29,476 nucleotides of DNA from assembly GCA_002378005.1 (NCBI GenBank), contig DFQY01000011.1, positions 1 through 29,476 on the forward strand, read 5' to 3'. Below are positions 1 to 7,415 of this stretch, piece by piece. This stretch comes from Flavobacteriales bacterium UBA3477 (lineage in GTDB: Bacteria > Bacteroidota > Bacteroidia > Flavobacteriales > Schleiferiaceae). Each line of letters begins with the position of its first letter. Position 1 is the stretch's first letter. Made by a program: the position numbers and the translations under genes. Under the pieces are notes generated by a model. The model made no database searches. It worked only from the letters and a program-made list of their open reading frames with translations, and was not told the origin of the DNA.

Positions 1-1367
1 GTTCCCTCAAAGTTCGGGAATTGGAGGATCATTCCTGGACAATCCCAATCCACCCCACGGATTTTTTGAATTTCTCCTTGAACACCTTGGCGCTTGAGCT
101 GGAATAATCTGTCCCCCTCAAAAGCCATCTCCAAGCGACGCTCGCGCATCACATCGTTCAACGTAAGGCTGCTCAAATCTGTTAAGCCTGCGCGTTGACG
201 CAAGGCGTTGATCAAGGCCAAACCGCTGTCATCAGAGTCGCCGTTCAAACGAACATTACACTCTGCGTAGATCAGATACATCTCAGTCAAGTGCAGCAGT
301 GGCGCGTCGAGGAAGCTCGAGTTGAACTTGCTCACCACGTAGAACTCATCCGGAGAACCCACATTGCGCGCCTCGTACCACAACTGACCGCGGAGGTCGC
401 TGGTATCGCTGGTCGCCGCAACATACATTTCCTGGCTTGATTTCAATGCTGGATTAGCGTTTGGATCGTCCGAGCGGTAGTGCCATACATAGCCCGTGCC
501 GCGCTCGTCAACAATCGTATCCGTCGCCGTGCTTTCGTTCGTGCTTACCAAAGTGAAGATGAATTCTGCCGGCAAATTGTCGTTTTGGTGGTCGCTGAAA
601 CGCTTGGTCAAATCTTGTTCTAGCATGTAGTTGCCAGAATTAATCACCTCACCAGCTTTGGCCTTGGCATCGGCAAATTCACCCATTTCTAAGTACACCT
701 TAGCCAACATCGCCTTCGCGGCCATCTGGTTGGCGAAGATGCTGTTTTCTGCAGGGAGGTCTGCTTCCGCATCCAAGAGGTCTTGAATGATGGAGGCATA
801 TACATCCGCCACAGTCGCACGCATCTGAGGCGTTTGATCCGCGCTAATCTTCAGAGGAATGCCCAAGTGACTATTATCTGAAGTATAACCATAAGGCATC
901 GCCCAAATACGTGCCACATGGAAGTGTGAAATAGCACGAATGAATTTGGCTTCTGCCGAAATACGCTGAATGGCATCCGGTGTCGCTCCTTCCAAATCTG
1001 CTACCTCTTCCAACAACGTGTTAGCGCGGTATATGGCGATGTAGGCATCGCGGTATTGACCGCCAAACGATCCGTTGAAGAACGACGAAGTCCAACGCCA
1101 AATCTGCGCGTACTCCCCGTTCAATCCTAGGGGATCTGCTACGTTATCGGCCATAACCTCAGGGATGTTTTGCATCCATCCACCGTAGGTGTTCGCGGCG
1201 ACATCGTATACACTGACCAACAACTCTTGAGCGTCGCTGATCGTGAGAATAGCTGAATCTGCTGGGATTTGACTATCTGTATTTGCTTGGAAATCCAAGA
1301 TCTTCTCACACGAAGAAGTCCCGATCGCAAGTGCTGCTATGGCTAAAAATGCTGCTATCTTATTCAT
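1..1367 (-). CDS. susD: SusD/RagB-family outer-membrane nutrient-binding lipoprotein (C-terminus cut by window edge)
   Basis: Reading the minus strand from ATG at 1367 gives about 455 residues with no stop before the window edge. The start MNKIAAFLAIAALAIGTSSC is a lipoprotein signal with the acylated Cys at residue 20, followed by EKILDFQ. The body has the helical TPR-like repeats of SusD proteins (for example AEAKFIRAISHFHVARIW and AKAMLAKVYLEMGEFADAKA) and the late family motifs YLIYAECNVRL and RERRLEMAFEGDRLFQLKR. The last visible residues (MILQFPNFEG) sit where SusD proteins normally have their FPIPxxE motif, so probably only about 20 residues are missing. It lies 11 bases after susC, in the usual susC-susD order. 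SusD proteins cap the SusC channel and capture oligosaccharide at the cell surface. The family is certain; the alpha-glucan substrate is inferred from the neighbouring amylases and maltose phosphorylase. Confidence 0.93.
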   Translation of the reverse strand, partial: MNKIAAFLAIAALAIGTSSCEKILDFQANTDSQIPADSAILTISDAQELLVSVYDVAANTYGGWMQNIPEVMADNVADPLGLNGEYAQIWRWTSSFFNGSFGGQYRDAYIAIYRANTLLEEVADLEGATPDAIQRISAEAKFIRAISHFHVARIWAMPYGYTSDNSHLGIPLKISADQTPQMRATVADVYASIIQDLLDAEADLPAENSIFANQMAAKAMLAKVYLEMGEFADAKAKAGEVINSGNYMLEQDLTKRFSDHQNDNLPAEFIFTLVSTNESTATDTIVDERGTGYVWHYRSDDPNANPALKSSQEMYVAATSDTSDLRGQLWYEARNVGSPDEFYVVSKFNSSFLDAPLLHLTEMYLIYAECNVRLNGDSDDSGLALINALRQRAGLTDLSSLTLNDVMRERRLEMAFEGDRLFQLKRQGVQGEIQKIRGVDWDCPGMILQFPNFEG

Positions 1368-1378
1368 GATGCGGGAGA

Positions 1379-4300
1379 TTAAAAGTTAATATTAACGCCT
1401 ACGTTGAAGGTCTTCTCTTGTGGAGGAGTCAAGTAGGTAATGTTCGGAGACATGTTACGGTCGGTTGCGTTCTCAAAATCACGAGCGATTTCAGGATCCA
1501 ATCCGATGAACTTTGTCAATGTAATCAAGTTCGTACCGGTCACGTTGATGCTCATGCCCTTCACAGACTTCAGCTTCTCTTGAGGTACTCTATAAGTCAA
1601 CTTCACATTGCGCAAACGAGCGTAAGTCCCGTCGTGCAACCAAAGATTGGTGTTAATCCATTCTGTGTTTGCACCGTAAGTACGGTAATCGCGGCTCAAA
1701 CGAGGATAAGTCGCTTGATCGCCTGGCTGCTGCCAACGGTCGAACAAATCTGTGCGCATGTTCCAATCCGTCACTACTCCCATCTGACGCTTTGAAGAGC
1801 TGTCGTAAATATCTCCACCGATGGTGAATACCCACAAGAAGCTAAACTCAAGGTTTTTGTAGTTGAAGGTGTTGGTCAAACCACCGATCGCATCTGGCAT
1901 TACATTTCCTACTGCCACACGGTCTTGGAGGTCCCAAGTATAAGTTTCTTCACCATCCTTAGTCAGGTATACCGGCAAGCCATTGGTTGGGTCTACGTGA
2001 CTGAAGCGCACGAGATAATTCGTGCCAATAGGCATTCCCACAACCACACGCGTATCGTTAGTTCCCCCACTTACCGCATCTGGCGAGTAGCTTCCGATCG
2101 AAGTGATCTCGTTATAGTTACGCGCCACGTTGAAGTCAGTCGTCCAAGTAAAGTTGTCCGTCACAATGTTTCTTGACTTGATCGCAAACTCTACACCGGT
2201 GTTATATACGCTACCTACGTTATCCCACCAAGAACCGAATCCGGTAGACCCCTGAAGAGTCACGTTCAATAACATGTCGTTGGTTTCCTTGCGGTACCAA
2301 GCCAATTCCCCTGAGATACGATCTTGGAAGAAACCGTATTCCAATCCTACGTCATACGTTGTTGAGGTCTCCCAGCGAAGGTTTGAGTTTTCGCGAATCA
2401 CTGGGTAGCGATAGGTTTGGCCGGCATAACCGTTGTTCGCCACATTGTAGTACCCGAACCATTGGTACGATGGAATTGCAGAGTTACCATTCTTACCCAC
2501 TGAAGTCTTCAGCTTCAAGTAGTTCACGTGCGGCAAATTCGCCATGAAATCTTCTTCTGAGATGATCCAACCTACAGAAGCTGCAGGGAAGTTACCGTAC
2601 TTGTTGTTTGGTCCGAACTTTGAAGAGCCGTCACGGCGAATCAACGCTTCCGCGTAGTATTTGCCTTGGTAGTTATAGTTCAAACGAGTGAAGGCCGATG
2701 CAAAGGCATATTCCTCCATATAACTGCGTGGGTCATTCACCCATTGTCCGGTCTCGCGGATTTGGCCCGTAGCTTCACTGTCGTAATAGCCGTCCCAACG
2801 AATGATACGATTGTATTGGTACTCCGAACCGATCAACCAGTTAAAGTGGTGATCATCGCCGAGGTCCTTGATATAATTGGCCGTTGCATTTCCAGAAGCA
2901 TTAGACACATTATAAGTGTACATATTCGCACGGCCCAATAAGTTGCCTTCGGAATCTTTGTACGTTGGATCATACCCAGGCTTTTCCCATATATGATCTT
3001 CAAAATGCATGTAATCAAAGGCCCCTTGACCTCGTAACGTCCATGCGTCGCTAAGTTTGTAATCCAATGTCAAGTTGTTGATCGTACGATCCTCAATAGC
3101 CGTCCAATCTTTCAAGTCACGCTGCGCCACCGGGTTCAAGCTTACACCGCCTTTCAACCAGTAATCACCCGCACGCGCCACCACGTTTCCGTTGTCATCG
3201 TATTCGTCTTCCGCGTAGTAAATAGGATAGATTGGAAGTGCACGAGACATGGCCTCACCAAAACCTCCTGACCAAGCCGCATCAATACGATTGTTAGCAC
3301 CACGTGATATAGATGTACTAAGGCCTAATTTAAGATTGCTCGCAAGATTGTAGTCCACATTAAATCGTCCAGAAATACGCTCGTATGAGTTGCCCTGAAG
3401 GTAGCTGTGGTTATCTGAATAGCTCAAGCCAGCGTAGAAGTTCCCTCCGTTAAATCCTTTTGAAGCAGAAAAATCATAGCCTTGCTTAATACCTGTACGA
3501 ATAGTCTCTTGTACCCAATCCGTTCCTTCAAAAGCCTGAGCCTCGGCCCAACTTACTCGATTACCCGGAAGTTGAGGTACACCGACATTCCCGTCGTTTA
3601 CCCAAGCCTCTTCATATAATTGGAGGTATTCGTCTTTAGTCGTCATATTAGGAAGAGCCGTTGGGCCACTTGCGCCAATACGAGAGGAGAAGTTGTAGGT
3701 CAATTTATTGCTCTTGCCTCTCTTCGTAGTAATCAACACTACCCCATTCGAACCACGTGATCCGTAGATCCCCGTGGCTGCAGCATCCTTCAGGATTTCC
3801 ACAGATTCGATATCGTTCGGGTTGATCGTTGCCAAAGGGTTCGTATTGAATCCACCGCGGTTACCGTTCAAGAAGTAATCTTGGGTAATGGGAATACCGT
3901 CTACAACATATAGTGGGTCTCCACCCGCCGAAATCGAGGCCACACCGCGCACACGAACCATCGAACCGGATCCGGCAATACCCGAACCAGTGATGACCTG
4001 TACACCCGCGGCCTTACCTTGAATGGCATTCTCAAAAGAGGGCGTTGGAATATCCGTTAATTCTTTCGTCTTCAAAGAGACTACCGAGCCGGTCAAATCT
4101 CTTTTCCGTGCAACACCATATCCCACCACAACCACTTCATCGAGCTGGGTTTTGGATGGTTTAAGGGTCACGTTGACCACTTTGTTGCCGTTTACGTTTA
4201 CTGATTTGGTCGCTGACTCGTACCCTACAAATGAATAGGTGATGTTGTACGTGCCGTTTCCCAAAGAGAGGTTATACTGACCATTAAAGTCAGTCATCGT

Positions 4301-4447
4301 GCCTCCGCCGTTTTCAACAGTAATGGCAACCGATGGCAATGGCTCGTTGTACTCGTCAAAGACAGTACCACTTACCTGTTGTGCCAGGGCAACAGAACAG
4401 CTCAAAAACGCTAGGCAGATCGTCAAAAATCTTGAAACAATCTTCAT
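1379..4447 (-). CDS. susC: SusC/RagA-family TonB-dependent outer-membrane transporter
   Basis: This 1022-residue protein imports oligosaccharides through the outer membrane using TonB energy. In order it shows a signal peptide (residues 1-22, ending VALAQ), a carboxypeptidase-regulatory-like domain (about 24-95, QVSGTVFDEYNEPLPSVAI), the TonB-box-like segment DEVVVVGYG near 105, a plug domain with the SusC signatures PLYVVDGIPI and IESVEILKDAAATGIYGSRG, and a long aromatic-rich beta barrel ending in Phe (VGVNINF). The length is normal for SusC. It is the first gene of a susC-susD transcript and faces away from nothing closer than the Nudix-type regulator upstream in the same direction. Its promoter region carries a -7 box inside a nested repeat related to the pfkA operator, so it is probably co-regulated with the sugar-metabolism genes. 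Maltose/alpha-glucan specificity is an inference from context. Confidence 0.96.
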   Translation of the reverse strand: MKIVSRFLTICLAFLSCSVALAQQVSGTVFDEYNEPLPSVAITVENGGGTMTDFNGQYNLSLGNGTYNITYSFVGYESATKSVNVNGNKVVNVTLKPSKTQLDEVVVVGYGVARKRDLTGSVVSLKTKELTDIPTPSFENAIQGKAAGVQVITGSGIAGSGSMVRVRGVASISAGGDPLYVVDGIPITQDYFLNGNRGGFNTNPLATINPNDIESVEILKDAAATGIYGSRGSNGVVLITTKRGKSNKLTYNFSSRIGASGPTALPNMTTKDEYLQLYEEAWVNDGNVGVPQLPGNRVSWAEAQAFEGTDWVQETIRTGIKQGYDFSASKGFNGGNFYAGLSYSDNHSYLQGNSYERISGRFNVDYNLASNLKLGLSTSISRGANNRIDAAWSGGFGEAMSRALPIYPIYYAEDEYDDNGNVVARAGDYWLKGGVSLNPVAQRDLKDWTAIEDRTINNLTLDYKLSDAWTLRGQGAFDYMHFEDHIWEKPGYDPTYKDSEGNLLGRANMYTYNVSNASGNATANYIKDLGDDHHFNWLIGSEYQYNRIIRWDGYYDSEATGQIRETGQWVNDPRSYMEEYAFASAFTRLNYNYQGKYYAEALIRRDGSSKFGPNNKYGNFPAASVGWIISEEDFMANLPHVNYLKLKTSVGKNGNSAIPSYQWFGYYNVANNGYAGQTYRYPVIRENSNLRWETSTTYDVGLEYGFFQDRISGELAWYRKETNDMLLNVTLQGSTGFGSWWDNVGSVYNTGVEFAIKSRNIVTDNFTWTTDFNVARNYNEITSIGSYSPDAVSGGTNDTRVVVGMPIGTNYLVRFSHVDPTNGLPVYLTKDGEETYTWDLQDRVAVGNVMPDAIGGLTNTFNYKNLEFSFLWVFTIGGDIYDSSSKRQMGVVTDWNMRTDLFDRWQQPGDQATYPRLSRDYRTYGANTEWINTNLWLHDGTYARLRNVKLTYRVPQEKLKSVKGMSINVTGTNLITLTKFIGLDPEIARDFENATDRNMSPNITYLTPPQEKTFNVGVNINF

Positions 4448-4457
4448 TTGATGGCTT

Positions 4458-4496
4458 GTGTAAAAGGTTATAAAGTCAAAAGTACACTATAACCTT
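4458..4496 (-). promoter_or_regulatory. susC promoter and candidate operator (nested repeats around a TAnnTTTG -7 box)
   Basis: On the minus strand TACTTTTG (4484 to 4477) matches the Bacteroidetes -7 consensus TAnnTTTG, 30 bases before the susC ATG. It sits inside a perfect 9-base inverted repeat: AAGGTTATA at 4464-4472 and TATAACCTT at 4488-4496 on the plus strand. The 15-base spacer plus one base reads AGTGTACTTTTGACTT on the minus strand, a degenerate copy of the pfkA-side palindrome (AGTGTAACTTTTACACTT). A further half-site TTTTACAC lies at 4465 to 4458 (minus). No good -33 TTG is visible at the usual distance. A repressor bound here would block RNA polymerase; a 5' hairpin is the alternative reading. 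Confidence 0.55.
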
Positions 4497-4572
4497 ATTC
4501 AGCCGAAGGCACGTTCGAGGGCCTGTTAACGAAATCCGCCCACATTTTAACCCAAAAGACTAGAAATAGCCC

Positions 4573-5274
4573 TTAATCCTGTTTAGATTTTTTAATTCTA
4601 TACAATCGGGCCGGTTTGTGAAGGACGCCTTCTTGCTTCTCATCGGTCGCCTCAACAAGCCTTTCGCGAACGACTTTTTTGCGGAAGTTTCTCTTGTCCA
4701 ATTCTTCTTGCGTGATCGCCTCGTGCAACTGCTGTAACTGATTGAGGGTAAACTTCGGCGGCAATAACTCATACCCGCTCTTGTTCAGCTCAAAATGACG
4801 CTGCAACTTCCAAAGGGCCACCTCCACAATCTCATTGTGATCAAAGGCCAATTCAGGCACCTCCTGAATGTCCTGCCACAAAGCCTCGCCAGCGAAGGAA
4901 GCTGGATTAGGGCTGAAATCTGCCATCTTCACCAACGCATAATAGGCTACGGTAATGACTCGCTCTTCAGGATTCTTACGGTATAATTCCAACCACTTTT
5001 TGTCCTTTGGATCGTTCACACGATCGGGTTCGCCAAAAGTGTGAAACTGCTTCATAATGACGTTTTTTAGACTTGCCAATTCCCATAGCACGCGATCCGC
5101 GGCCGAATCTAGTCCTTCGCCCTGAAAAATTAAATCACCGGGCAAGCGTTTACGCAATAATCCTTGGCCAATATCCTTCTCTTCGATGAGCAAAACATTT
5201 AAATTTTCTCCATCAAATCCGAAGATTACACAGTCGACACTTATGTTAGGGGCAAACTCAATTTGTTGAGACAT
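4573..5274 (-). CDS. Nudix-domain winged-helix transcriptional regulator (NrtR/AraR-like)
   Basis: The protein joins an N-terminal Nudix-fold effector domain (NISVDCVIFGFDGENLNVLLIE at about residues 10-31) to a C-terminal winged helix (LPPKFTLNQLQQLHEAI...LDKRNFRKK, about 165-205). This is the NrtR-related family, which in Bacteroidetes includes sugar regulators such as the arabinose regulator AraR of Bacteroides. The Nudix box is degenerate: the usual REUxEE catalytic core reads RVLWEL, so it is probably a ligand sensor, not a hydrolase. I chose the Met at 5274 (MSQQIEF) because family members start just before the first beta strand; an upstream in-frame ATG at 5301 adds nine residues. It lies between susC and the divergent pfkA series, next to a perfect palindrome, so it is the obvious candidate regulator of both arms. 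The ligand is unknown; a sugar or sugar phosphate is a guess. Confidence 0.88.
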   Translation of the reverse strand: MSQQIEFAPNISVDCVIFGFDGENLNVLLIEEKDIGQGLLRKRLPGDLIFQGEGLDSAADRVLWELASLKNVIMKQFHTFGEPDRVNDPKDKKWLELYRKNPEERVITVAYYALVKMADFSPNPASFAGEALWQDIQEVPELAFDHNEIVEVALWKLQRHFELNKSGYELLPPKFTLNQLQQLHEAITQEELDKRNFRKKVVRERLVEATDEKQEGVLHKPARLYRIKKSKQD

Positions 5275-5337
5275 AGGCGGTTCAAATCTGTATTGAGGCA
5301 ATATCTGGAGTCTTTAAATATAAAGCTAAATAATTAA

Positions 5338-5358
5338 TAAGTGTAACTTTTACACTTA
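5338..5358. promoter_or_regulatory. Perfect palindromic operator in the regulator/pfkA divergent gap
   Basis: TAAGTGTAA (5338-5346), spacer CTT (5347-5349) and TTACACTTA (5350-5358) form a perfect 9-3-9 palindrome. It lies 6 bases upstream of the pfkA -7 box and about 64 bases upstream of the regulator start used here. Size and symmetry fit a dimeric winged-helix protein, and the adjacent Nudix-type regulator is the natural ligand. A degenerate copy overlaps the susC promoter. That it is an operator is inferred from position and symmetry. Confidence 0.7.
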
Positions 5359-5363
5359 GTTAT

Positions 5364-5371
5364 TACATTTG
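5364..5371 (+). promoter_or_regulatory. Candidate pfkA -7 promoter box (TACATTTG)
   Basis: TACATTTG matches TAnnTTTG exactly and ends only 4 bases before the pfkA ATG at 5376. If used, the transcript would start at or within a few bases of the start codon and be almost leaderless. A weaker alternative, TAACTTTT at 5344-5351, lies inside the palindrome and would leave a short leader. No TTG is found at the expected -33 distance for either. Confidence 0.45.
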
Positions 5372-5375
5372 CAAC

Positions 5376-6359
5376 ATGTCTCAAGAGATTAAAAACATTG
5401 CAGTACTTACTTCTGGGGGAGATGCTCCAGGGATGAATGCCGCTATTCGCGCGGTAACCAGAACTGCATTGTACCATGGTAGACGTGTCTTTGGCGTGTG
5501 CCGAGGGTACGAAGGGATGATCGAAAATGACCTTATCGAACTCAATACCTCAAGCGTCAAGCACATCCTAGCACTAGGGGGTACTTTTCTGAAAAGTGCT
5601 CGCTCGCAAGAATTCAGAACCCCAGAAGGCCGTGCAAAAGCAGCCCAGAATTTAAAGGCCCGCGACATCGACGCACTAGTGGTAATCGGTGGAGATGGGT
5701 CTTTTACTGGAGCACTAAAACTGGCCGATGAACATGGCATCAAAGTTATCGGGGTCCCAGGGACCATTGATAATGACCTTTATGGCACAGACTTTACCAT
5801 CGGATACGACACCGCCACCAATACAGTCATTGAAAGCGTAGATAAAATCCGTGATACGGCTTCTTCGCATAATCGACTGTTTCTCGTGGAAGTAATGGGT
5901 CGTGATACAGGGTACATCGCTGCATCAACGGGATTGGCCACGGGTGCTTTGAGCATCATTTTACCAGAAAAGAAATCGACATATGAGGAGCTTTTTGCAG
6001 ACCTGAAGTCGGCACAAGCCACTAAGAAAACTTCAAATATCATCATGGTCGCCGAAGGCAACCACCTTGGAGATATTTTCGAAATCGCTACCGCCATTCG
6101 CAAAGAATTCCCTGAAATGGATGTGAAAGTCACCACTTTGGGCCACACCCAACGCGGAGGCTCTCCTTCTACTAACGACCGCGTCCTAGCATCAGTGCTT
6201 GGCCACTATGCCGTAAAAGGTTTGCTTGAGGGCAAGCACAAAGTGATGGCGGGCATGATTAATCAAAAAGTCGTTTTCTCCTCACTAGAAGACGCCATTT
6301 CTAAGACCACAGCATTGGACGAAGAGATGCTAACCATTGCTAAAATTCTAGCCACATAA
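5376..6359 (+). CDS. pfkA: ATP-dependent 6-phosphofructokinase
   Basis: This 327-residue protein has the standard length of bacterial PfkA and phosphorylates fructose-6-phosphate to fructose-1,6-bisphosphate, the committed step of glycolysis. It shows the N-terminal ATP-binding motif TSGGDAPGMNAAIRAV, the GGDGS motif whose Gly after Asp marks the ATP-dependent type (PPi enzymes have GGDD), the catalytic PGTIDNDLYGTD segment with Asp132, and the substrate-binding VEVMGRDTGYIA. Near the C-terminus LGHTQRGGSPS is the second substrate motif. It is the first gene after the divergent palindrome and is followed by gapA after 13 bases, so the two share a transcript that ends at the hairpin at 7380. 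Placement beside a SusCD locus suggests sugar-responsive control. Confidence 0.97.
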   Translation: MSQEIKNIAVLTSGGDAPGMNAAIRAVTRTALYHGRRVFGVCRGYEGMIENDLIELNTSSVKHILALGGTFLKSARSQEFRTPEGRAKAAQNLKARDIDALVVIGGDGSFTGALKLADEHGIKVIGVPGTIDNDLYGTDFTIGYDTATNTVIESVDKIRDTASSHNRLFLVEVMGRDTGYIAASTGLATGALSIILPEKKSTYEELFADLKSAQATKKTSNIIMVAEGNHLGDIFEIATAIRKEFPEMDVKVTTLGHTQRGGSPSTNDRVLASVLGHYAVKGLLEGKHKVMAGMINQKVVFSSLEDAISKTTALDEEMLTIAKILAT

Positions 6360-6372
6360 CACAACAACTATT

Positions 6373-7362
6373 ATGAGCACAAAAATTGCCATTAACGGCT
6401 TTGGCCGAATCGGACGTTTGACGTTCCGCAACCTTATTGAAAGCGATAAGGTAGAGGTCGTAGCCATCAACGACCTTACTGCAGTAGATATGCTTGCGCA
6501 CCTATTGAAGTACGACAGTGCACACGGTCGCTTCAACGGTACTGTAGAGCACACTGAAAACAGCTTGATCGTTAACGGCAAGGAAATCACCATCTACGCT
6601 CAACGCGATCCAGAAACTCTTCCATGGGGCGAGATCGGCGTAGAAGTTGTTGTTGAATCAACTGGATTCTTTACAGATGCAGCCGGTATGGGCAAACACA
6701 TCACGGCTGGCGCTAAGCGTGTGGTTCTTTCTGCTCCTGCGAAGGGTGATGTTAAAACCGTTGTTTTAGGTGTTAACGATTCAGAAATTACTGAAGATGA
6801 TGTGATGTTGAGTAACGCATCTTGTACAACCAACTGTTTGTCTCCAATGGCGAAAGTATTGGACGAAAACTTTGGCATCGTTCGCGGTTACATGACTACT
6901 ATTCACGCGTACACTTCTGATCAACGTATTCAAGATGCTCCTCACTCAGATAAGCGTCGTGCACGTGCTGCGGCAGTGAGCATGATTCCTACTACAACAG
7001 GTGCTGCTAAAGCAGTTGCTCTTGTATTGCCACAGTTGAAAGGAAAATTGGACGGTTACGCAATGCGTGTTCCAACCATCACAGGATCGGCTACAGATTT
7101 GACTGTTGAATTGGAAAAACCAGCAACAGCAGAAGAAATCAATGCTGCAATGAAAGCTGCAGCAGAAGGTCCATTGAAAGGAATTTTGGAGTACACAGAG
7201 GATCCAATCGTTAGCGCTGATATTATCGGTAACAAGCACAGCAGCATCTTTGATGCAGGCATGACTTCATCTATGGGCAACATGGTGAAAGTATTAAGCT
7301 GGTACGATAACGAAGCCGGATATTCAGCACGTTTGGCCAATTTGGTTGAGCGTCTCGCTTAA
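6373..7362 (+). CDS. gapA: Glyceraldehyde-3-phosphate dehydrogenase, type I
   Basis: The 329-residue protein oxidises glyceraldehyde-3-phosphate to 1,3-bisphosphoglycerate. The Rossmann start INGFGRIGRLTFRNL is followed by VVAINDL, whose Asp favours NAD+ over NADP+. The active-site signature SNASCTTNCLSPMAKVL places the catalytic Cys at residue 151. The RRARAAAVSMIPTTTGAAKA and WYDNEAGYSARLANLVERLA segments are also typical. It follows pfkA after 13 bases and is closed by an intrinsic terminator at 7380-7402. Its third-position base choice drifts to more A/T-ending codons in the second half, which looks like normal highly-expressed-gene bias and not transfer. Confidence 0.97.
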   Translation: MSTKIAINGFGRIGRLTFRNLIESDKVEVVAINDLTAVDMLAHLLKYDSAHGRFNGTVEHTENSLIVNGKEITIYAQRDPETLPWGEIGVEVVVESTGFFTDAAGMGKHITAGAKRVVLSAPAKGDVKTVVLGVNDSEITEDDVMLSNASCTTNCLSPMAKVLDENFGIVRGYMTTIHAYTSDQRIQDAPHSDKRRARAAAVSMIPTTTGAAKAVALVLPQLKGKLDGYAMRVPTITGSATDLTVELEKPATAEEINAAMKAAAEGPLKGILEYTEDPIVSADIIGNKHSSIFDAGMTSSMGNMVKVLSWYDNEAGYSARLANLVERLA

Positions 7363-7375
7363 GATTATATTTTTG
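7346..7375 (+). promoter_or_regulatory. Candidate promoter for the kinase-pgmB-phosphorylase operon
   Basis: TTG at 7346-7348, a 19-base spacer and TATTTTTG at 7368-7375 match the Bacteroidetes TTG/TAnnTTTG arrangement. Most of it lies in the last codons of gapA. Transcription would begin near 7380, so the mRNA would open with the hairpin that also terminates gapA. The match may be coincidental, but a source of transcription downstream of the terminator is needed. Confidence 0.35.
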
Positions 7376-7379
7376 AAGG

Positions 7380-7402
7380 CCGAGCCCCGTGGGCTCGGTT
7401 TT
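7380..7402 (+). terminator. Intrinsic terminator after gapA
   Basis: CCGAGCCC (7380-7387), loop CGT and GGGCTCGG (7391-7398) form a perfect 8-base-pair GC-rich stem followed by TTTT. It closes the pfkA-gapA unit. The short T tract suggests incomplete termination, which would let some transcription pass into the kinase gene 14 bases downstream. Confidence 0.8.
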
Positions 7403-7415
7403 ACCTAAATACGCT

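Noticed and set aside
195..440. Plus-strand open frame opposite susD
   Set aside because: The minus-strand SusD reading continues through it without a stop and matches the family; this frame has no domain.
7389..7415. Upstream start for the sugar kinase
   Set aside because: It begins in the loop of the gapA terminator; the P-loop-like start MILIAESGST needs the ATG at 7416.
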